From Streptomyces luteolus (GTDB lineage Bacteria; Actinomycetota; Actinomycetes; Streptomycetales; Streptomycetaceae), in the NCBI RefSeq assembly GCF_029968015.1, contig NZ_JASCIS010000003.1:186001-250000 (forward strand): 64,000 nt of DNA. The letters run 5' to 3'. The notes under the pieces were generated by a model. It saw nothing but the letters and a program-made list of their open reading frames with translations, searched no databases and was not told the DNA's origin. Each line of letters opens with the position of its first letter. The first letter of the stretch is position 1. The position numbers and the translations under genes are program-made. Shown piece by piece: positions 22,200 to 31,386 of the stretch.

Positions 22200-23930
22200 T
22201 CAGCCCGCGTCGACGATCTCCTGTGCCCGCGCGACCAGTTCGACCTTGCGGATCTTCCCGGTGGTCGTCATCGGGAACTCGCCGACGATCCGCACCTTCG
22301 GCACCTTGTACGCGGCCATCGCCGAGCGCGCCCACTCCTGAAGGCCCGCGGCGGTGAGCGTTGCACCCGGTTCGAGGCTCACGAAGGCGACCGGCACCTG
22401 CCCCTTCTCCGGATGCCGGCCCGGCACGACGGCCGCCGTGCGGACACCCGGGTGCCGGGTCAGGAGCAGTTCGACCTCGGCCGGGAACACACTCATCCCC
22501 TTGACCTTGATCATGTCCTTGTCGCGGCCCAGATAGCGCAGGCAGCCGTCCTCGCCGATCCGGCCGTTGTCCCCGGTGTGCAGCCAGCCGTCCCGCAGTT
22601 GCGCGGCCGTCGCCTCGGGGTTGCGCCAGTACCCGGTCATCACCGAGGGGCTGCGGACGACGATCTCGCCCACCTCGCCCAGGGGAAGCGGCTCACCGGT
22701 CTCGAACGACACCACCGCGATGTCGGTGCCGGGCACGGGCACCCCGCAGAAGACGGGCTCGGCGAGCAGGTCCCGGTCGTCCTTCGCGAGTCCGTAGGGC
22801 GTGGCGTCGAAGGTGTGCGTCTCGGTCATCCCGTACGCGCCTTCGCGGAGCACCGAGTGCGCCCCGGCGGCGGACTGCCAGCGGTGGCGGACCTCGGGGC
22901 TGAGTTTCCGTACGAAGGAGACGGCCATCGGGTCGTTCAGGGCGGAGAGGTCCGCGGCGGGGAACTCGGGGCGTTCCATCAGCTCCAGGTAGTTCTCGAC
23001 CGTGCCGACCATCGTGGTGACGCGGTGCCGGGCCAGCAGGTCGAGGGCGGCGGCCGGGTCCCAGCGGGGCATGAGGACCGAGGTGCCGCCGAGGACGAGG
23101 GGGCTGAGGATGCCGAGGTTCTCGCCCGCGATCCAGAAGACCGGGATGTAGCAGAGCGCGATGAAGTCGCCGTCGGCGCCGCGGCCCATGGCGCTCGCGC
23201 TGGACGCGGTGGTGTAGAGCATGTGCCGCTGGGTGTGCTCGCAGCCCTTGGGCAGCCCGGTGGTGCCGCCGGTGTAGTTGAGCGCGGCGAGGGCGTCCAG
23301 GTCCGTGGGGTGTGCGGGCGCGGGGGCGTGTGCGGCGGCCGCGGACCAGGCGGTGAGGCCGGGGGTACCCGCGGGCAGGAGGGGTTCGGTGCCGGTGGCG
23401 GCCATCTCGTCCGGTCCGGTCACGAGGATCTCGCGTACGGGAACGCGGTCGAGCACCGTGTCGAGGAGCGGAAGGAGGCGGTCGAGGGTGATCACGATCT
23501 CGGCGCCGCTGTCGGCCAGCTCATGCGCCAACTCGGCCGCCTGGAACATCGGGTTGACCGGCACGTGCACCGCGCCGAGCCGCAGGATCGCCATCATCGC
23601 GACGAGGAACTGCGGGGTGTTCGGCAGCAGGACGGCCACCCGGTCGCCGGGCCGTACGCCGGTCTCGTGCAGCCAGCCCGCCACGGCGCCGATGAGCGCG
23701 TCGAGCTCCGCGTACGTCGTGGTGCGGCCCTCGAAGACGATCGCCGGGCGGTCCGGCACCGTACGGGCCCAGTGGGCGACGTGCTCGGGGATGCCGGTCT
23801 CGCCGAGCGGGTAGCGCACGGTCGCCGGGATGCCGGGCGGGCGGGACGCGTCCTGCCGGGTGCGCAGGTTACGCAGGTACTGCTCCAGCTTGTCGCTGTT
23901 CAAGGCTTGCTCCTCCACAGTCGCCGTCAC
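22200..23930 (-). CDS. Acyl-CoA ligase (AMP-binding)
   Basis: The 576-residue adenylating enzyme has the P-loop-like YTGGTTGLPKG, then EGAYGMTET, the hinge/ATP region GWLHTGDNGRI and YLGRDKDMIKVKGMSVFPAEVE, and the catalytic Lys in TTTGKIRK near the C-terminus. It activates a fatty or other carboxylic acid as the CoA thioester. It sits 18 bases downstream of the fused carboxylase gene, so the two are cotranscribed. Chain length specificity cannot be told. Confidence 0.95.
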   Translation of the reverse strand: MTATVEEQALNSDKLEQYLRNLRTRQDASRPPGIPATVRYPLGETGIPEHVAHWARTVPDRPAIVFEGRTTTYAELDALIGAVAGWLHETGVRPGDRVAVLLPNTPQFLVAMMAILRLGAVHVPVNPMFQAAELAHELADSGAEIVITLDRLLPLLDTVLDRVPVREILVTGPDEMAATGTEPLLPAGTPGLTAWSAAAAHAPAPAHPTDLDALAALNYTGGTTGLPKGCEHTQRHMLYTTASSASAMGRGADGDFIALCYIPVFWIAGENLGILSPLVLGGTSVLMPRWDPAAALDLLARHRVTTMVGTVENYLELMERPEFPAADLSALNDPMAVSFVRKLSPEVRHRWQSAAGAHSVLREGAYGMTETHTFDATPYGLAKDDRDLLAEPVFCGVPVPGTDIAVVSFETGEPLPLGEVGEIVVRSPSVMTGYWRNPEATAAQLRDGWLHTGDNGRIGEDGCLRYLGRDKDMIKVKGMSVFPAEVELLLTRHPGVRTAAVVPGRHPEKGQVPVAFVSLEPGATLTAAGLQEWARSAMAAYKVPKVRIVGEFPMTTTGKIRKVELVARAQEIVDAG

Positions 23931-23948
23931 ATGCGTACGCTCGTACGT

Positions 23949-26900
23949 TCACCAGGTGTCCACGAACGACCGGCGTACGGACGGCGGTTCGCCGGACGCG
24001 GGCGGCAGTGCGCCGGTGATCCAGGCCCTGGTGTGCGCCGGATCGATGACGTCGTCGAGTTCGAAGACCGTGGCCGCGTTGACCGCCTTGCCGCGGTCGT
24101 AGTGCTCGGCGACCAGTTCGTCGAAGGCGCGCTGCCGGGCGGCCGGGTCCTCGATCGCGTCGAGCTCGCGCCGGTAGCCGAGCCGCACCGCGCCCTCCAT
24201 GCCCATCGGGCCGACCTCGCCGGTGGGCCAGGCGACCGTGGCGGCGGGGACGCGGAAGCCGCCGCCGACCATGGCCATCGCGCCGAGGCCGTACGCCTTG
24301 CGGAGGACCACCGCCACGACGGGCACCCGCAGGTTGGCACCGACCACGAAAAGCCGGCTGAAGTGCCGTACGGTCGCGGTGTGTTCGGCGTCCGGGCCGA
24401 CCATGAAGCCGGGCGTGTCGCACAGGGAGAGCACCGGCAGTCCGTGCGCGTCGCAGAGCTGCAGGAACCGGGCCAGCTTGTCGGCGGACGCCGAGTCGAT
24501 GGCGCCGCCGAGGTGCGTCGGGTCGTTGGCGATCAGGCCCATCGGGCGGCCCTCGACCCGGACCAGGGCCGTGACGACACCGCGGCCGAACGCGGGCCGC
24601 AGTTCGAGCACCGAGTCCTCGTCGGCGATCCCGCGCACGGCCGCCCGCACGTCGTAGACCCGCACCCGGTTCTCCGGGACGACGTGCCGCAGCGCGCGCT
24701 GGTCGGCGTGGGTCCACCTCTCCTGCGGGCCCTGGAAGTACGAGAGATAGCGGCGGGCCACGTCGACGGCCTCGGCCTCGTCCTCCACCAGGACGTCGAC
24801 GACGCCGTTCGGCACCTGCACGGACATCGGGCCGACCTCCTCCGGCCGGTAGCGCCCGAGGCCGCCGCCCTCGATCATCGCGGGGCCGCCCATGCCGACG
24901 TTCGCGTCCTTGGTCGCGATGATGACGTCGCAGCAGCCGAGCAGCGCGGCGTTGCCCGCGAAGCAGCGGCCGGAGGCGATGCCGACGGTGGGGACGCCGC
25001 CGCTGAGCCGGCCCATCGTCGCGAACGTGGGGACGTCCAGGCCCGAGGCCGTGTTGCTGTCCGTGTCCCCCGGCCGCCCGCCGCCGCCCTCGGCGAAGAG
25101 GACCACGGGAATCCGCTGCCGCTCGGCGAGTTCGAGCAGCCGGTCGGTCTTGTGGTGGTTGACGTACCCCTGCGTCCCGGCGAGGACCGTGTAGTCGTAC
25201 GCGAGGACCGCGCAGCGGGCGCCGCCGACCGTGCCGATCCCGGTGACCATGCCGTCGGCGGGGGTGTGCGCGATCAGGTCGTCGAGGGAGCGGCGGCGGC
25301 GCTGGGCGGCCACGGCGAGGGAGCCGTACTCGACGAACGAGCCCGCGTCGCACAGGTCGTCGACGTTCTCGCGGGCGGTGCGGTGCCCGGTGCCGTGGCG
25401 GCGGGCGACCGCCTCGGGGCGGTTCTCGTCGAGGGTGCAGGCATGCCTCCGCTCGATCTCCGCGAGGTCGGGCCGGACAACGTCCAGGTCCAACTCCGCT
25501 ACGGCGGCCGCCTGTTCGTTCTGCGTGGAGTCAGGGTCGAGGCGCATCAGCAGCCCCGACTCGGCCACCGTGTCGCCGACGGCTGCCCGCACCTCGCGCA
25601 CGGTGCCCGCGACGGACGCGGTCACGACGTGCTCCATCTTCATGGACTCCAGGACCACCAACGGCGCTCCCGCCTCGACGTGTTGACGTTCTTGTACGGG
25701 GACGGAGACGACGGTGGCGACGAAGTCGGCGCGCACCTCGGTGAGGTCGCCCTCAGGGGACGCGGCTTCCTCCGGTGGCAGCAGGGCGCTCAGGTGGTCG
25801 TCCACGAAGCGGGTGGTGGCCTCGCCGGTGCGGAACGCCGGGTGGTTCAGGATCGCGCGCAGCGCGGGGATGTTGGTGCCGGGGCCCTCGACGCGGAACT
25901 CGGCGAGCGTCGCGTCCGCCCGCTCGGCCGCCTGGTCGAGCCCGCCACGGGGCACGGAGACGATCACCTTCGCGAGCAGCGAGTCGTACCGGCCGTCGGC
26001 GACGAGACCCGCGTGCCCATGCGTGTCGACGCGTACGCCGGGCCCGGTCGGCACCTCGAAGACCTCGATCCGGCCGGAGGTGGCCCGCGCGGTGCCGTCC
26101 CGCCGCAGGGTCTCCAGGTTGACGCGCGCCTGCACGGCCACCCCGCGCGGGGCCGGGATGTCGGCCTGGGTGAGGCACAGGTCGTCCAGCGTGCGGCCGA
26201 GGGCGACCTCCAACTGGGCGGAGACCAGGTCGACTCCGGTGATCTCCTCGGTCACCGTGTGCTCGACCTGGACCCTCGGGTTGGCCTCCATGAAGAACCA
26301 GCGGCCGGGGTCATGGGAGTCGACGAGGAACTCGAAGGTGCCGAGGCCCCGGTAGCCGACCGCCGCGGCCATCCGGCAGGCCGCGTCGAGCAGCGGAGCG
26401 CGCTCCTCCAGGCCGAGCGTCGTGCACGGCGCCACCTCGACCAGCTTCTGGTGGCGCCGCTGGATCGTGCACTCCCGGTCCCACAGGTGGCTGACCGCAC
26501 CGCTGCCGTCGCCGAGCACCTGCACCTCGATGTGCCGGGCCGAATCGAGGAGCTCTTCGACGTACAACGCCCCGTCCCCGAAGGCTCGTTCGGCCTCGGA
26601 ACGGCACCGCTCGAACGCCTCCGCCAACTCCTCGGGACGCCGTACGACGCGCATGCCGCGACCGCCGCCGCCCGAGGCAGCCTTGACCATCACGGCCGCG
26701 CCGGGCCCGAGTCCGTCCAGGAACGCGGCCGCCTCGGCGAGCGTGGTCCCGGCCGGGGTGGCCCGAAGCACCGGCACGTCCTGCGCCTCGGCGAGCGCCC
26801 GCGCCCGCGCCTTGTCCCCGAACTCGACGAGGACCTCGGGCGAGGGGCCGACGAAGGTGAGCCCGGCCTTGCGGCAGAGCCGGGCGAACTCGGCGTTCTC

Positions 26901-27146
26901 GCTGAGGAATCCATAGCCCGGGTGCACCAGTTCGCAGTCGGCACGCCGGGCCAAGGCGACCAGTTGCTCGGCGTCCAGGTAGCCGTCGGCGCCCGTCAAC
27001 TCGTGCGCCTGGTCGGCCAGACGTACGTGCAGCGCGTCCCGGTCGCCGGGGGTGTGCACCGCGACCGGCCGCAGCCCCGAGGCGCGTGCGGCGCGGACGA
27101 CTCGGACGGCGATCTCGCCACGGTTGGCGATCAGAACACTGGTCAC
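23949..27146 (-). CDS. Single-chain acyl-CoA carboxylase (biotin carboxylase + BCCP + carboxyltransferase)
   Basis: One 1065-residue chain holds the biotin carboxylase domain (residues 1 to about 440: VLIANRGEIAVRVVRAAR, KAASGGGGRGMRVV, EANPRVQVEHTVTE), a biotinyl domain with the acceptor Lys in VLESMKMEHVV (about residue 505), and a carboxyltransferase pair (about 560-1065: GGGGRPGDTDSN, ASGRCFAGNAALLG, LCDTPGFMVG, VLRKAYGLGAMAM). Other actinobacterial acyl-CoA carboxylases use separate subunits; this layout resembles the homohexameric long-chain acyl-CoA carboxylase. GTG 27146 has GGAG upstream and starts right at the conserved domain; longer in-frame starts lack support. It is the first gene of the acyl-CoA operon. 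Confidence 0.93.
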   Translation of the reverse strand: MTSVLIANRGEIAVRVVRAARASGLRPVAVHTPGDRDALHVRLADQAHELTGADGYLDAEQLVALARRADCELVHPGYGFLSENAEFARLCRKAGLTFVGPSPEVLVEFGDKARARALAEAQDVPVLRATPAGTTLAEAAAFLDGLGPGAAVMVKAASGGGGRGMRVVRRPEELAEAFERCRSEAERAFGDGALYVEELLDSARHIEVQVLGDGSGAVSHLWDRECTIQRRHQKLVEVAPCTTLGLEERAPLLDAACRMAAAVGYRGLGTFEFLVDSHDPGRWFFMEANPRVQVEHTVTEEITGVDLVSAQLEVALGRTLDDLCLTQADIPAPRGVAVQARVNLETLRRDGTARATSGRIEVFEVPTGPGVRVDTHGHAGLVADGRYDSLLAKVIVSVPRGGLDQAAERADATLAEFRVEGPGTNIPALRAILNHPAFRTGEATTRFVDDHLSALLPPEEAASPEGDLTEVRADFVATVVSVPVQERQHVEAGAPLVVLESMKMEHVVTASVAGTVREVRAAVGDTVAESGLLMRLDPDSTQNEQAAAVAELDLDVVRPDLAEIERRHACTLDENRPEAVARRHGTGHRTARENVDDLCDAGSFVEYGSLAVAAQRRRRSLDDLIAHTPADGMVTGIGTVGGARCAVLAYDYTVLAGTQGYVNHHKTDRLLELAERQRIPVVLFAEGGGGRPGDTDSNTASGLDVPTFATMGRLSGGVPTVGIASGRCFAGNAALLGCCDVIIATKDANVGMGGPAMIEGGGLGRYRPEEVGPMSVQVPNGVVDVLVEDEAEAVDVARRYLSYFQGPQERWTHADQRALRHVVPENRVRVYDVRAAVRGIADEDSVLELRPAFGRGVVTALVRVEGRPMGLIANDPTHLGGAIDSASADKLARFLQLCDAHGLPVLSLCDTPGFMVGPDAEHTATVRHFSRLFVVGANLRVPVVAVVLRKAYGLGAMAMVGGGFRVPAATVAWPTGEVGPMGMEGAVRLGYRRELDAIEDPAARQRAFDELVAEHYDRGKAVNAATVFELDDVIDPAHTRAWITGALPPASGEPPSVRRSFVDTW

Positions 27147-27374
27147 GATGCGGGTCTCCAGGTGAGGTCCGGGCCGGGCGGGCGGCCCGCACGGTCCCCG
27201 CTGCCCCCTGCCGCCCTCGGGACACATGGGCACCGCACATACCGCCCAGTCGGTACGCATGCTGCCTTCCCCCGCCGAACAGCGTCAAGGGGTGTGCAGC
27301 GGGTCGACCTCACCCGATGCCTGGCCTCACCCGATGCTTGGCCTCACCAGCTGACGGCGTCACCAACTGACGGG

Positions 27375-28121
27375 TCACCAGCTGACGGCGTCCTTCATCT
27401 CCTGCTGCCAGTACGTGACCCGGATCGTGTTGTCGACGTAGACGCCCTTGGCGGGCAGTGCCGGGTGCGCGATCTCGCCCACGCTCTCATTGCCGGACCG
27501 GCCCTGGAAGGCGACGGCCAGGGTCTTGGCCGTGTACCCGTCGGAGGATCCGTCAGTGCCGGAGAGGGCGATGGAGGCGTAGCCGGACGCGCCCGGCTGG
27601 AGCGTCACGACGGCCTGCGGCCTGGAGTCCTCGAAGGCGGGCGGTACGGACTGCGCCTCCCCGAACTGCACGGCCGGGTAGCCGTACAGGGAGCAGGGCT
27701 TGCCGCCGGTGTTGGTGACGGTCAGGAGCATGCGGTTGACGGGCCGCTTCAGCGGGGACGCGACGGTCCTGGTGGTGGATCCCTCGCAGGTGACGGCCTT
27801 GGGCGCGGCTTGATCCCGGGACCGGTCGGCGTCGGGGGCGGGCTTGGTGGCGTCGGGCTTGGTGGCGTCGGGGGCGGGCTTGCCGGAAGTGGAGCCTCCG
27901 GTCGCCCCGTGGTCGGCGGGCTCATCGCCTCCCGGGGTGGCCGAGGACGCGGTCGAGGCGGCGCCCTCGTCGGTGACGCCCGTGCCGCTGTCGCAGGCGG
28001 TCATGGAGAAGGCAGCGAGCACGACGGACGCGGCGGCCGCGACGAGCCGGGCGCGGGAGGTGCGGGAGGTGCGGGCGGGACGGGCGGGACGGGACGCAAA
28101 GGAGGTGCGGATGCCTGACAT
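27375..28121 (-). CDS. DUF4232-type lipoprotein
   Basis: The 248-residue product has an Arg-rich n-region, hydrophobic core and lipobox FSMTAC (Cys about residue 43), a Pro/Lys/Asp linker (KPDATKPAPD), and a C-terminal beta domain with TNTGGKPCSLYGYPAVQF and ALPAKGVYVDNTIRVTYW, matching the DUF4232 fold of streptomycete exported proteins. It is anchored outside the membrane; function unknown. The ATG at 28121 has GAAGGGG seven bases upstream. It is divergent from an XRE-type regulator with an extracellular domain, so the two may form one surface system. Confidence 0.87.
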   Translation of the reverse strand: MSGIRTSFASRPARPARTSRTSRARLVAAAASVVLAAFSMTACDSGTGVTDEGAASTASSATPGGDEPADHGATGGSTSGKPAPDATKPDATKPAPDADRSRDQAAPKAVTCEGSTTRTVASPLKRPVNRMLLTVTNTGGKPCSLYGYPAVQFGEAQSVPPAFEDSRPQAVVTLQPGASGYASIALSGTDGSSDGYTAKTLAVAFQGRSGNESVGEIAHPALPAKGVYVDNTIRVTYWQQEMKDAVSW

Positions 28122-28306
28122 GGTGATGCCCCTTCGGAGTTGGGGTGGCTGTGGTGCTTGGATGAGTGGAGCTTGTGCGGTGATCCGTCCCGACGGCCAC
28201 AGCTGGCCGCCAGTTGGGGACGCTGGAACGCCGATACGGCTCTGACCAGGGGGAACGCCGTGTCCCTGGAACGCGGGACTGGGACACGTGGAACGGGGAG
28301 GAACGA

Positions 28307-29713
28307 ATGTCGGGCACTGCTGGGTCCTCGGGCAGGGACGAGTTCGCAAGGCTGCTGCGGGAGTTGAAGAACCGCTCCGGGCTGAGCTACGGGGCGCTGG
28401 CCAAGCGGCTCCACATGAGTACGTCGACCCTGCACCGCTACTGCAACGGCAGCGCGGTGCCGAACGACTACGCCCCGGTGGAACGGCTGGCCCGCCTGTG
28501 CCGGGCGACGCCCGACGAGCTGGTCGAGCTGCACCGGCAGTGGATCCTGGCGGACGCGTCCCGGGGGCGCCGAGCGGAGGGCGGGGCGGGTCCCGCGTCG
28601 CAGGGGGCTTCAGCAACTCCCTTACCGGACAGCAAGTCTGGTGAGTCCGGGGGGCGCGGGGGGCCCAGGGAGCCCGGGGAGGCCGGGGAGCCCAGGGAGC
28701 GCGAGGAGCCCGGGGAGGCCGGGGAGCCCAGGGAGCGCGAGGAGCCCGGGGAGCGTGTCGAGAGCAGTGCGTCCGGTGAGCAGGTGGTCTCCGATGTGCC
28801 GTCCGCCGCCCGGACCGGGAAGCGGCGGCGTACCGCGCTGATCGCCGCCGTCGCGGTGGCCGCCGCGCTCGGGGCCGTGGCGCTCGCCGTACTACCGCCG
28901 GGCGGGGGAGGTGAGGCGCGCGGCGGGGACGCTAAGGCGGAGCCGTCTGTGTCGGCCTCCGCATCGCCGCCCGCGCGCGGGAAGGACGACGAGCCCGCGT
29001 CGCCGTCCAAGTCCGCCACGCCGCGTGAGTCCACCGAGGGCGCCGACGCGAGCACGGACGGGGACGCGAAGGGCGGCGGCGAGCGGCGGGACGGAGCCGG
29101 GACCGGCGACAGTTCGGCCGCCCCTCTGCACGTCGCCACCCGCCCGTACGTGTACGAGAATCCGTGCGCCCAGCACTTCCTCGTCGACAGCGAGCCCGAG
29201 CAGGTCGGCCCGCCCGCGAGCGAGCAGGACGCACAGCGCTGGTCGGCTGCCTACGGGGCGGTCTCCGGGGGCGAACAGCGGGTGGCGCTCACCATCCAGG
29301 GCACCGGCGACGACACGGTCGTGCTGGAGTCGCTGCGGGTGCGCGTGGTCGGCAAGGCGGCGCCGCTCGCGTGGAACGACTACTCGATGGGCGTGGGCTG
29401 CGGCGGCGACGTGCAGACCAAGTCGTTCGACATCGACCTCGACGCGGGCAGCCCCGTCGTCACCGCCAAGAACAGCCAGGGCGCCTTCCCTTACAAGGTG
29501 AGCGAGTCCGACCCGAAGGTCTTCTACGTCTCGGCGCACACGGTGGCGCACGACGTCCGCTGGGAACTCACCCTGACCTGGTCGAGCGGCGACCGCCGGG
29601 GCACCGTCAAGGTCGACAACTCCGGCGTCCCGTTCCGCACCAGCGGCAACAAGGGTCGGCCCGGCTACGACTACCCGCTGGGCGGCAGCGAGTGGATCGA
29701 GCGGGTGGAGTGA
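28307..29713 (+). CDS. Membrane-anchored XRE-type HTH protein with extracytoplasmic domain
   Basis: The 468-residue protein has an N-terminal helix-turn-helix (LSYGALAKRLHMSTSTLHRYCNG, about residues 25-47), a charged Glu/Pro/Gly/Arg linker including two perfect 12-residue repeats, one transmembrane helix (ALIAAVAVAAALGAVALAVL, about 190-209), a disordered Ser/Ala/Asp linker, then an external beta-rich domain (PYVYENPCAQHFLVDSEPEQV to the end). The layout suggests a one-component sensor that binds DNA inside and reads a signal outside. GGGGAGG precedes the ATG. It is divergent from the lipoprotein gene. Confidence 0.85.
   Translation: MSGTAGSSGRDEFARLLRELKNRSGLSYGALAKRLHMSTSTLHRYCNGSAVPNDYAPVERLARLCRATPDELVELHRQWILADASRGRRAEGGAGPASQGASATPLPDSKSGESGGRGGPREPGEAGEPREREEPGEAGEPREREEPGERVESSASGEQVVSDVPSAARTGKRRRTALIAAVAVAAALGAVALAVLPPGGGGEARGGDAKAEPSVSASASPPARGKDDEPASPSKSATPRESTEGADASTDGDAKGGGERRDGAGTGDSSAAPLHVATRPYVYENPCAQHFLVDSEPEQVGPPASEQDAQRWSAAYGAVSGGEQRVALTIQGTGDDTVVLESLRVRVVGKAAPLAWNDYSMGVGCGGDVQTKSFDIDLDAGSPVVTAKNSQGAFPYKVSESDPKVFYVSAHTVAHDVRWELTLTWSSGDRRGTVKVDNSGVPFRTSGNKGRPGYDYPLGGSEWIERVE
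28676..28747. repeat. Two perfect 36-bp tandem repeats inside the XRE gene
   Basis: Units at 28676-28711 and 28712-28747 are identical and encode a 12-residue Gly/Glu/Arg/Pro block (GEAGEPREREEP) twice. The unit is a multiple of three, so expansion or loss would only change the linker length between the DNA-binding domain and the membrane helix. Confidence 0.9.
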
Positions 29714-29759
29714 CCGCGTGACCGCCTGAGCGCTGGGGCCCGTCTTCCCGATCTTCGCG

Positions 29760-29985
29760 GATCAGGCCGCGGCGTCATGGGGCTCCCCTGGCTCCCCCTG
29801 CTCTGGGGGCACCTCCCGGCCGGAGGCTGGGGGAGGAGTCGAGAGCTTGGGGGAGCGTGCTCTGGGGTCCCCCCGGCCGCAGGCTGGGGGAGTGCGTCCG
29901 GATCGCCCTCGTACTGGACGTACTTGATTGATGCGGGCGTGCGGCGAGAGGGCGCGCCAGGCGTCGCGGGCCCGCGAAGACCGGG
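29760..29985. repeat. GC-rich intergenic repeat, family B (inverted copy)
   Basis: Read on the minus strand, 29984-29868 gives CGCGGGCCCGCGA, GCCTGGC, CTCGCCGCACGCCCGCATCA, AAGTACGTCCAGTACGAGGG, GATCCGG and GCACTCCCCCAGCCT, nearly the same order as at 57.0 kb. The left part (29790-29870) has several GGCTGGGGGAG/CTCCCCCAGCC-like blocks. It separates the convergent XRE and CGNR genes; no gene is visible in the 289-base gap. Confidence 0.78.
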
Positions 29986-30002
29986 GAGACGGGCCCTGCA
30001 CC

Positions 30003-30548
30003 TCAGAGCTCTGAACTCCCTCTCTTCCGGGCCCGGTACGCCGCGGCCTTCACGCGGTTGCCGCACGCGTCCATTCCGCACCAGGTCCGGCGGGCGCCGC
30101 GGGAGCGGTCGACGTACAGGCGCGTGCAGCCCGTGCGGCCGCACTCCTTGAGGCAGGCGTCGCGGTCGGCGAGCAGGGCGATGCCGCTGCGGGCGACATG
30201 GGCGAGGACGGCGCGGATGTCGCCGGACCACGTCAGTCCCGCGTCCGTGAGTTCGGCGACCGGGGGCGGGGCCGCGGCGGCTTCGTTGACGACGTCCAGG
30301 GACGCGCGGGAGAAGGCGCGGGCGCGCAGGCGGTCGAGCGCCAGCTCGTACAGCGCCTCGCGGAGCCGCAGCGCCGAGGTGAAGCTCGGCTCGTCCACGC
30401 GCACGTCATCGGGCAACTCGCCGCATTCCAGGACCCATTGCCGGAGGTCGGCGGGGCCGGCCAGGAGGTCGACGGGGGTGTCCCTGCGGGAGCCCACCGT
30501 GCCGATGAGGTCGAGGGCCGGGCTGCCGCTCACGAAGGCGAATCTCAC
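30003..30548 (-). CDS. CGNR zinc-finger (ABATE-domain) regulator
   Basis: The 181-residue product has the N-terminal ABATE domain (FVSGSPALDLIGTVGSRR, LRLREALYELALDRL) and the C-terminal CGNR zinc finger: CGRTGCTRLYVDRSRG then RRTWCGMDACGNRVKAAAYR, with four Cys ligands. These proteins are thought to be stress-linked transcription regulators. GTG 30548 is used as start. The gene is divergent from a HAD phosphatase, and two identical-arm 23-bp inverted repeats lie between them. Confidence 0.9.
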   Translation of the reverse strand: MRFAFVSGSPALDLIGTVGSRRDTPVDLLAGPADLRQWVLECGELPDDVRVDEPSFTSALRLREALYELALDRLRARAFSRASLDVVNEAAAAPPPVAELTDAGLTWSGDIRAVLAHVARSGIALLADRDACLKECGRTGCTRLYVDRSRGARRTWCGMDACGNRVKAAAYRARKRGSSEL

Positions 30549-30610
30549 GTCACCATCTTGACCGGTGACGGTCGTCCGGGCAACCATCGTCACCAGTTGA
30601 ACCGGTGACG
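30548..30610. promoter_or_regulatory. Twin 23-bp operator-like inverted repeats
   Basis: CGTCACC-N9-GGTGACG occurs at 30548-30570 and again at 30588-30610, start to start 40 bases, about four helical turns. The second copy also contains TTGAACCGG. The pair fills the gap between divergent CGNR and HAD genes, and the first copy touches the CGNR start codon. Binding by the CGNR protein itself is a reasonable inference. Confidence 0.72.
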
Positions 30611-30639
30611 CACGGCCGGCCGAGGGCGAGGAGACGCAC

Positions 30640-31341
30640 ATGGGTGAGGCATCCGGCATCGAGGTGGTCGTCTTCGACGTCCTCGGCACGCTGGTCGACG
30701 AGCCGGGCGGGCTGCGGACGGCCCTCCGGGAGGCCGTCCCCACCGCTGACACCACGCCGCACGATCACCTCGCCTCGGTTTGGCAGGAGTACGTCGCGCG
30801 GCAGCAGGCCCGCATCGGACGGGGCGATCGCGCCTACGCGGACTCCGCCACCCTCGACGGCGAAGCCGCCCGGCAGGTCGCCCAACTGGCGGGTGTGACC
30901 GACCCCTTGACGATCGAGCGGCTGGCCACGGCGAGTCAGCGCCTTCCACCGTGGGGCGACTCCGTCGCCGGACTCGCGGACATCGCCCGCCACTTCCCCG
31001 TGATCGGCCTGTCGAACGCCGACCGCGCCACGCTGCTCCGGCTCTCCTCGTACGGGGGACTGCGCTGGCATCTGGCCCTCTCCGCCGACGACGCCCGCGC
31101 CTGCAAACCCGCACCGGAGGTCTACCGGCTCGCGCTCGACGCCGCCGGATGCCCGCCCGAACGGGTCCTGATGGTCGCGGCGCACGCCTGGGACCTCCGT
31201 GCCGCGCAGGCCGTCGGCATGCGAACGGCCCACGTGCGGCGCCCGGCCGGCGACCCGCCGCGGGACACCGACCGGTTCGACGCGCGCTTCGACAGCCTGG
31301 AGGAGTTGGCGTCCGCGGCCCGGGGTGGCCGTTTCCTGTAG
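30640..31341 (+). CDS. HAD-like hydrolase, haloacid dehalogenase type II-like
   Basis: The 233-residue protein shows HAD motif I VVVFDVLGTLVDEPG (nucleophile Asp), motif II VIGLSNADRATLL, motif III ACKPAPEVYRLALDAAG with Lys, and a motif IV position reading VAAHAWDLRAAQAVGMRTA, the pattern of 2-haloacid dehalogenases. The native substrate is unknown. GAGGAGA precedes the ATG. It is divergent from the CGNR regulator and shares its twin-repeat control region. Confidence 0.9.
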   Translation: MGEASGIEVVVFDVLGTLVDEPGGLRTALREAVPTADTTPHDHLASVWQEYVARQQARIGRGDRAYADSATLDGEAARQVAQLAGVTDPLTIERLATASQRLPPWGDSVAGLADIARHFPVIGLSNADRATLLRLSSYGGLRWHLALSADDARACKPAPEVYRLALDAAGCPPERVLMVAAHAWDLRAAQAVGMRTAHVRRPAGDPPRDTDRFDARFDSLEELASAARGGRFL

Positions 31342-31386
31342 GTGATGTGCCCCGTGGCTGGTGGAGGCCGTTCAGATGACGTGCCG

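Noticed and set aside
19302..27146. A polyketide or fatty-acid-derived biosynthetic gene cluster
   Set aside because: No ketosynthase, acyl carrier protein or NRPS domain is present; the genes fit acyl-CoA metabolism.
22413..28118. A 1901-codon open frame on the plus strand
   Set aside because: It is the antisense of the acyl-CoA ligase and fused carboxylase genes; high G+C removes stops. Its composition (Val/Arg/Gly/His-rich, no domain) is that of a shadow frame.
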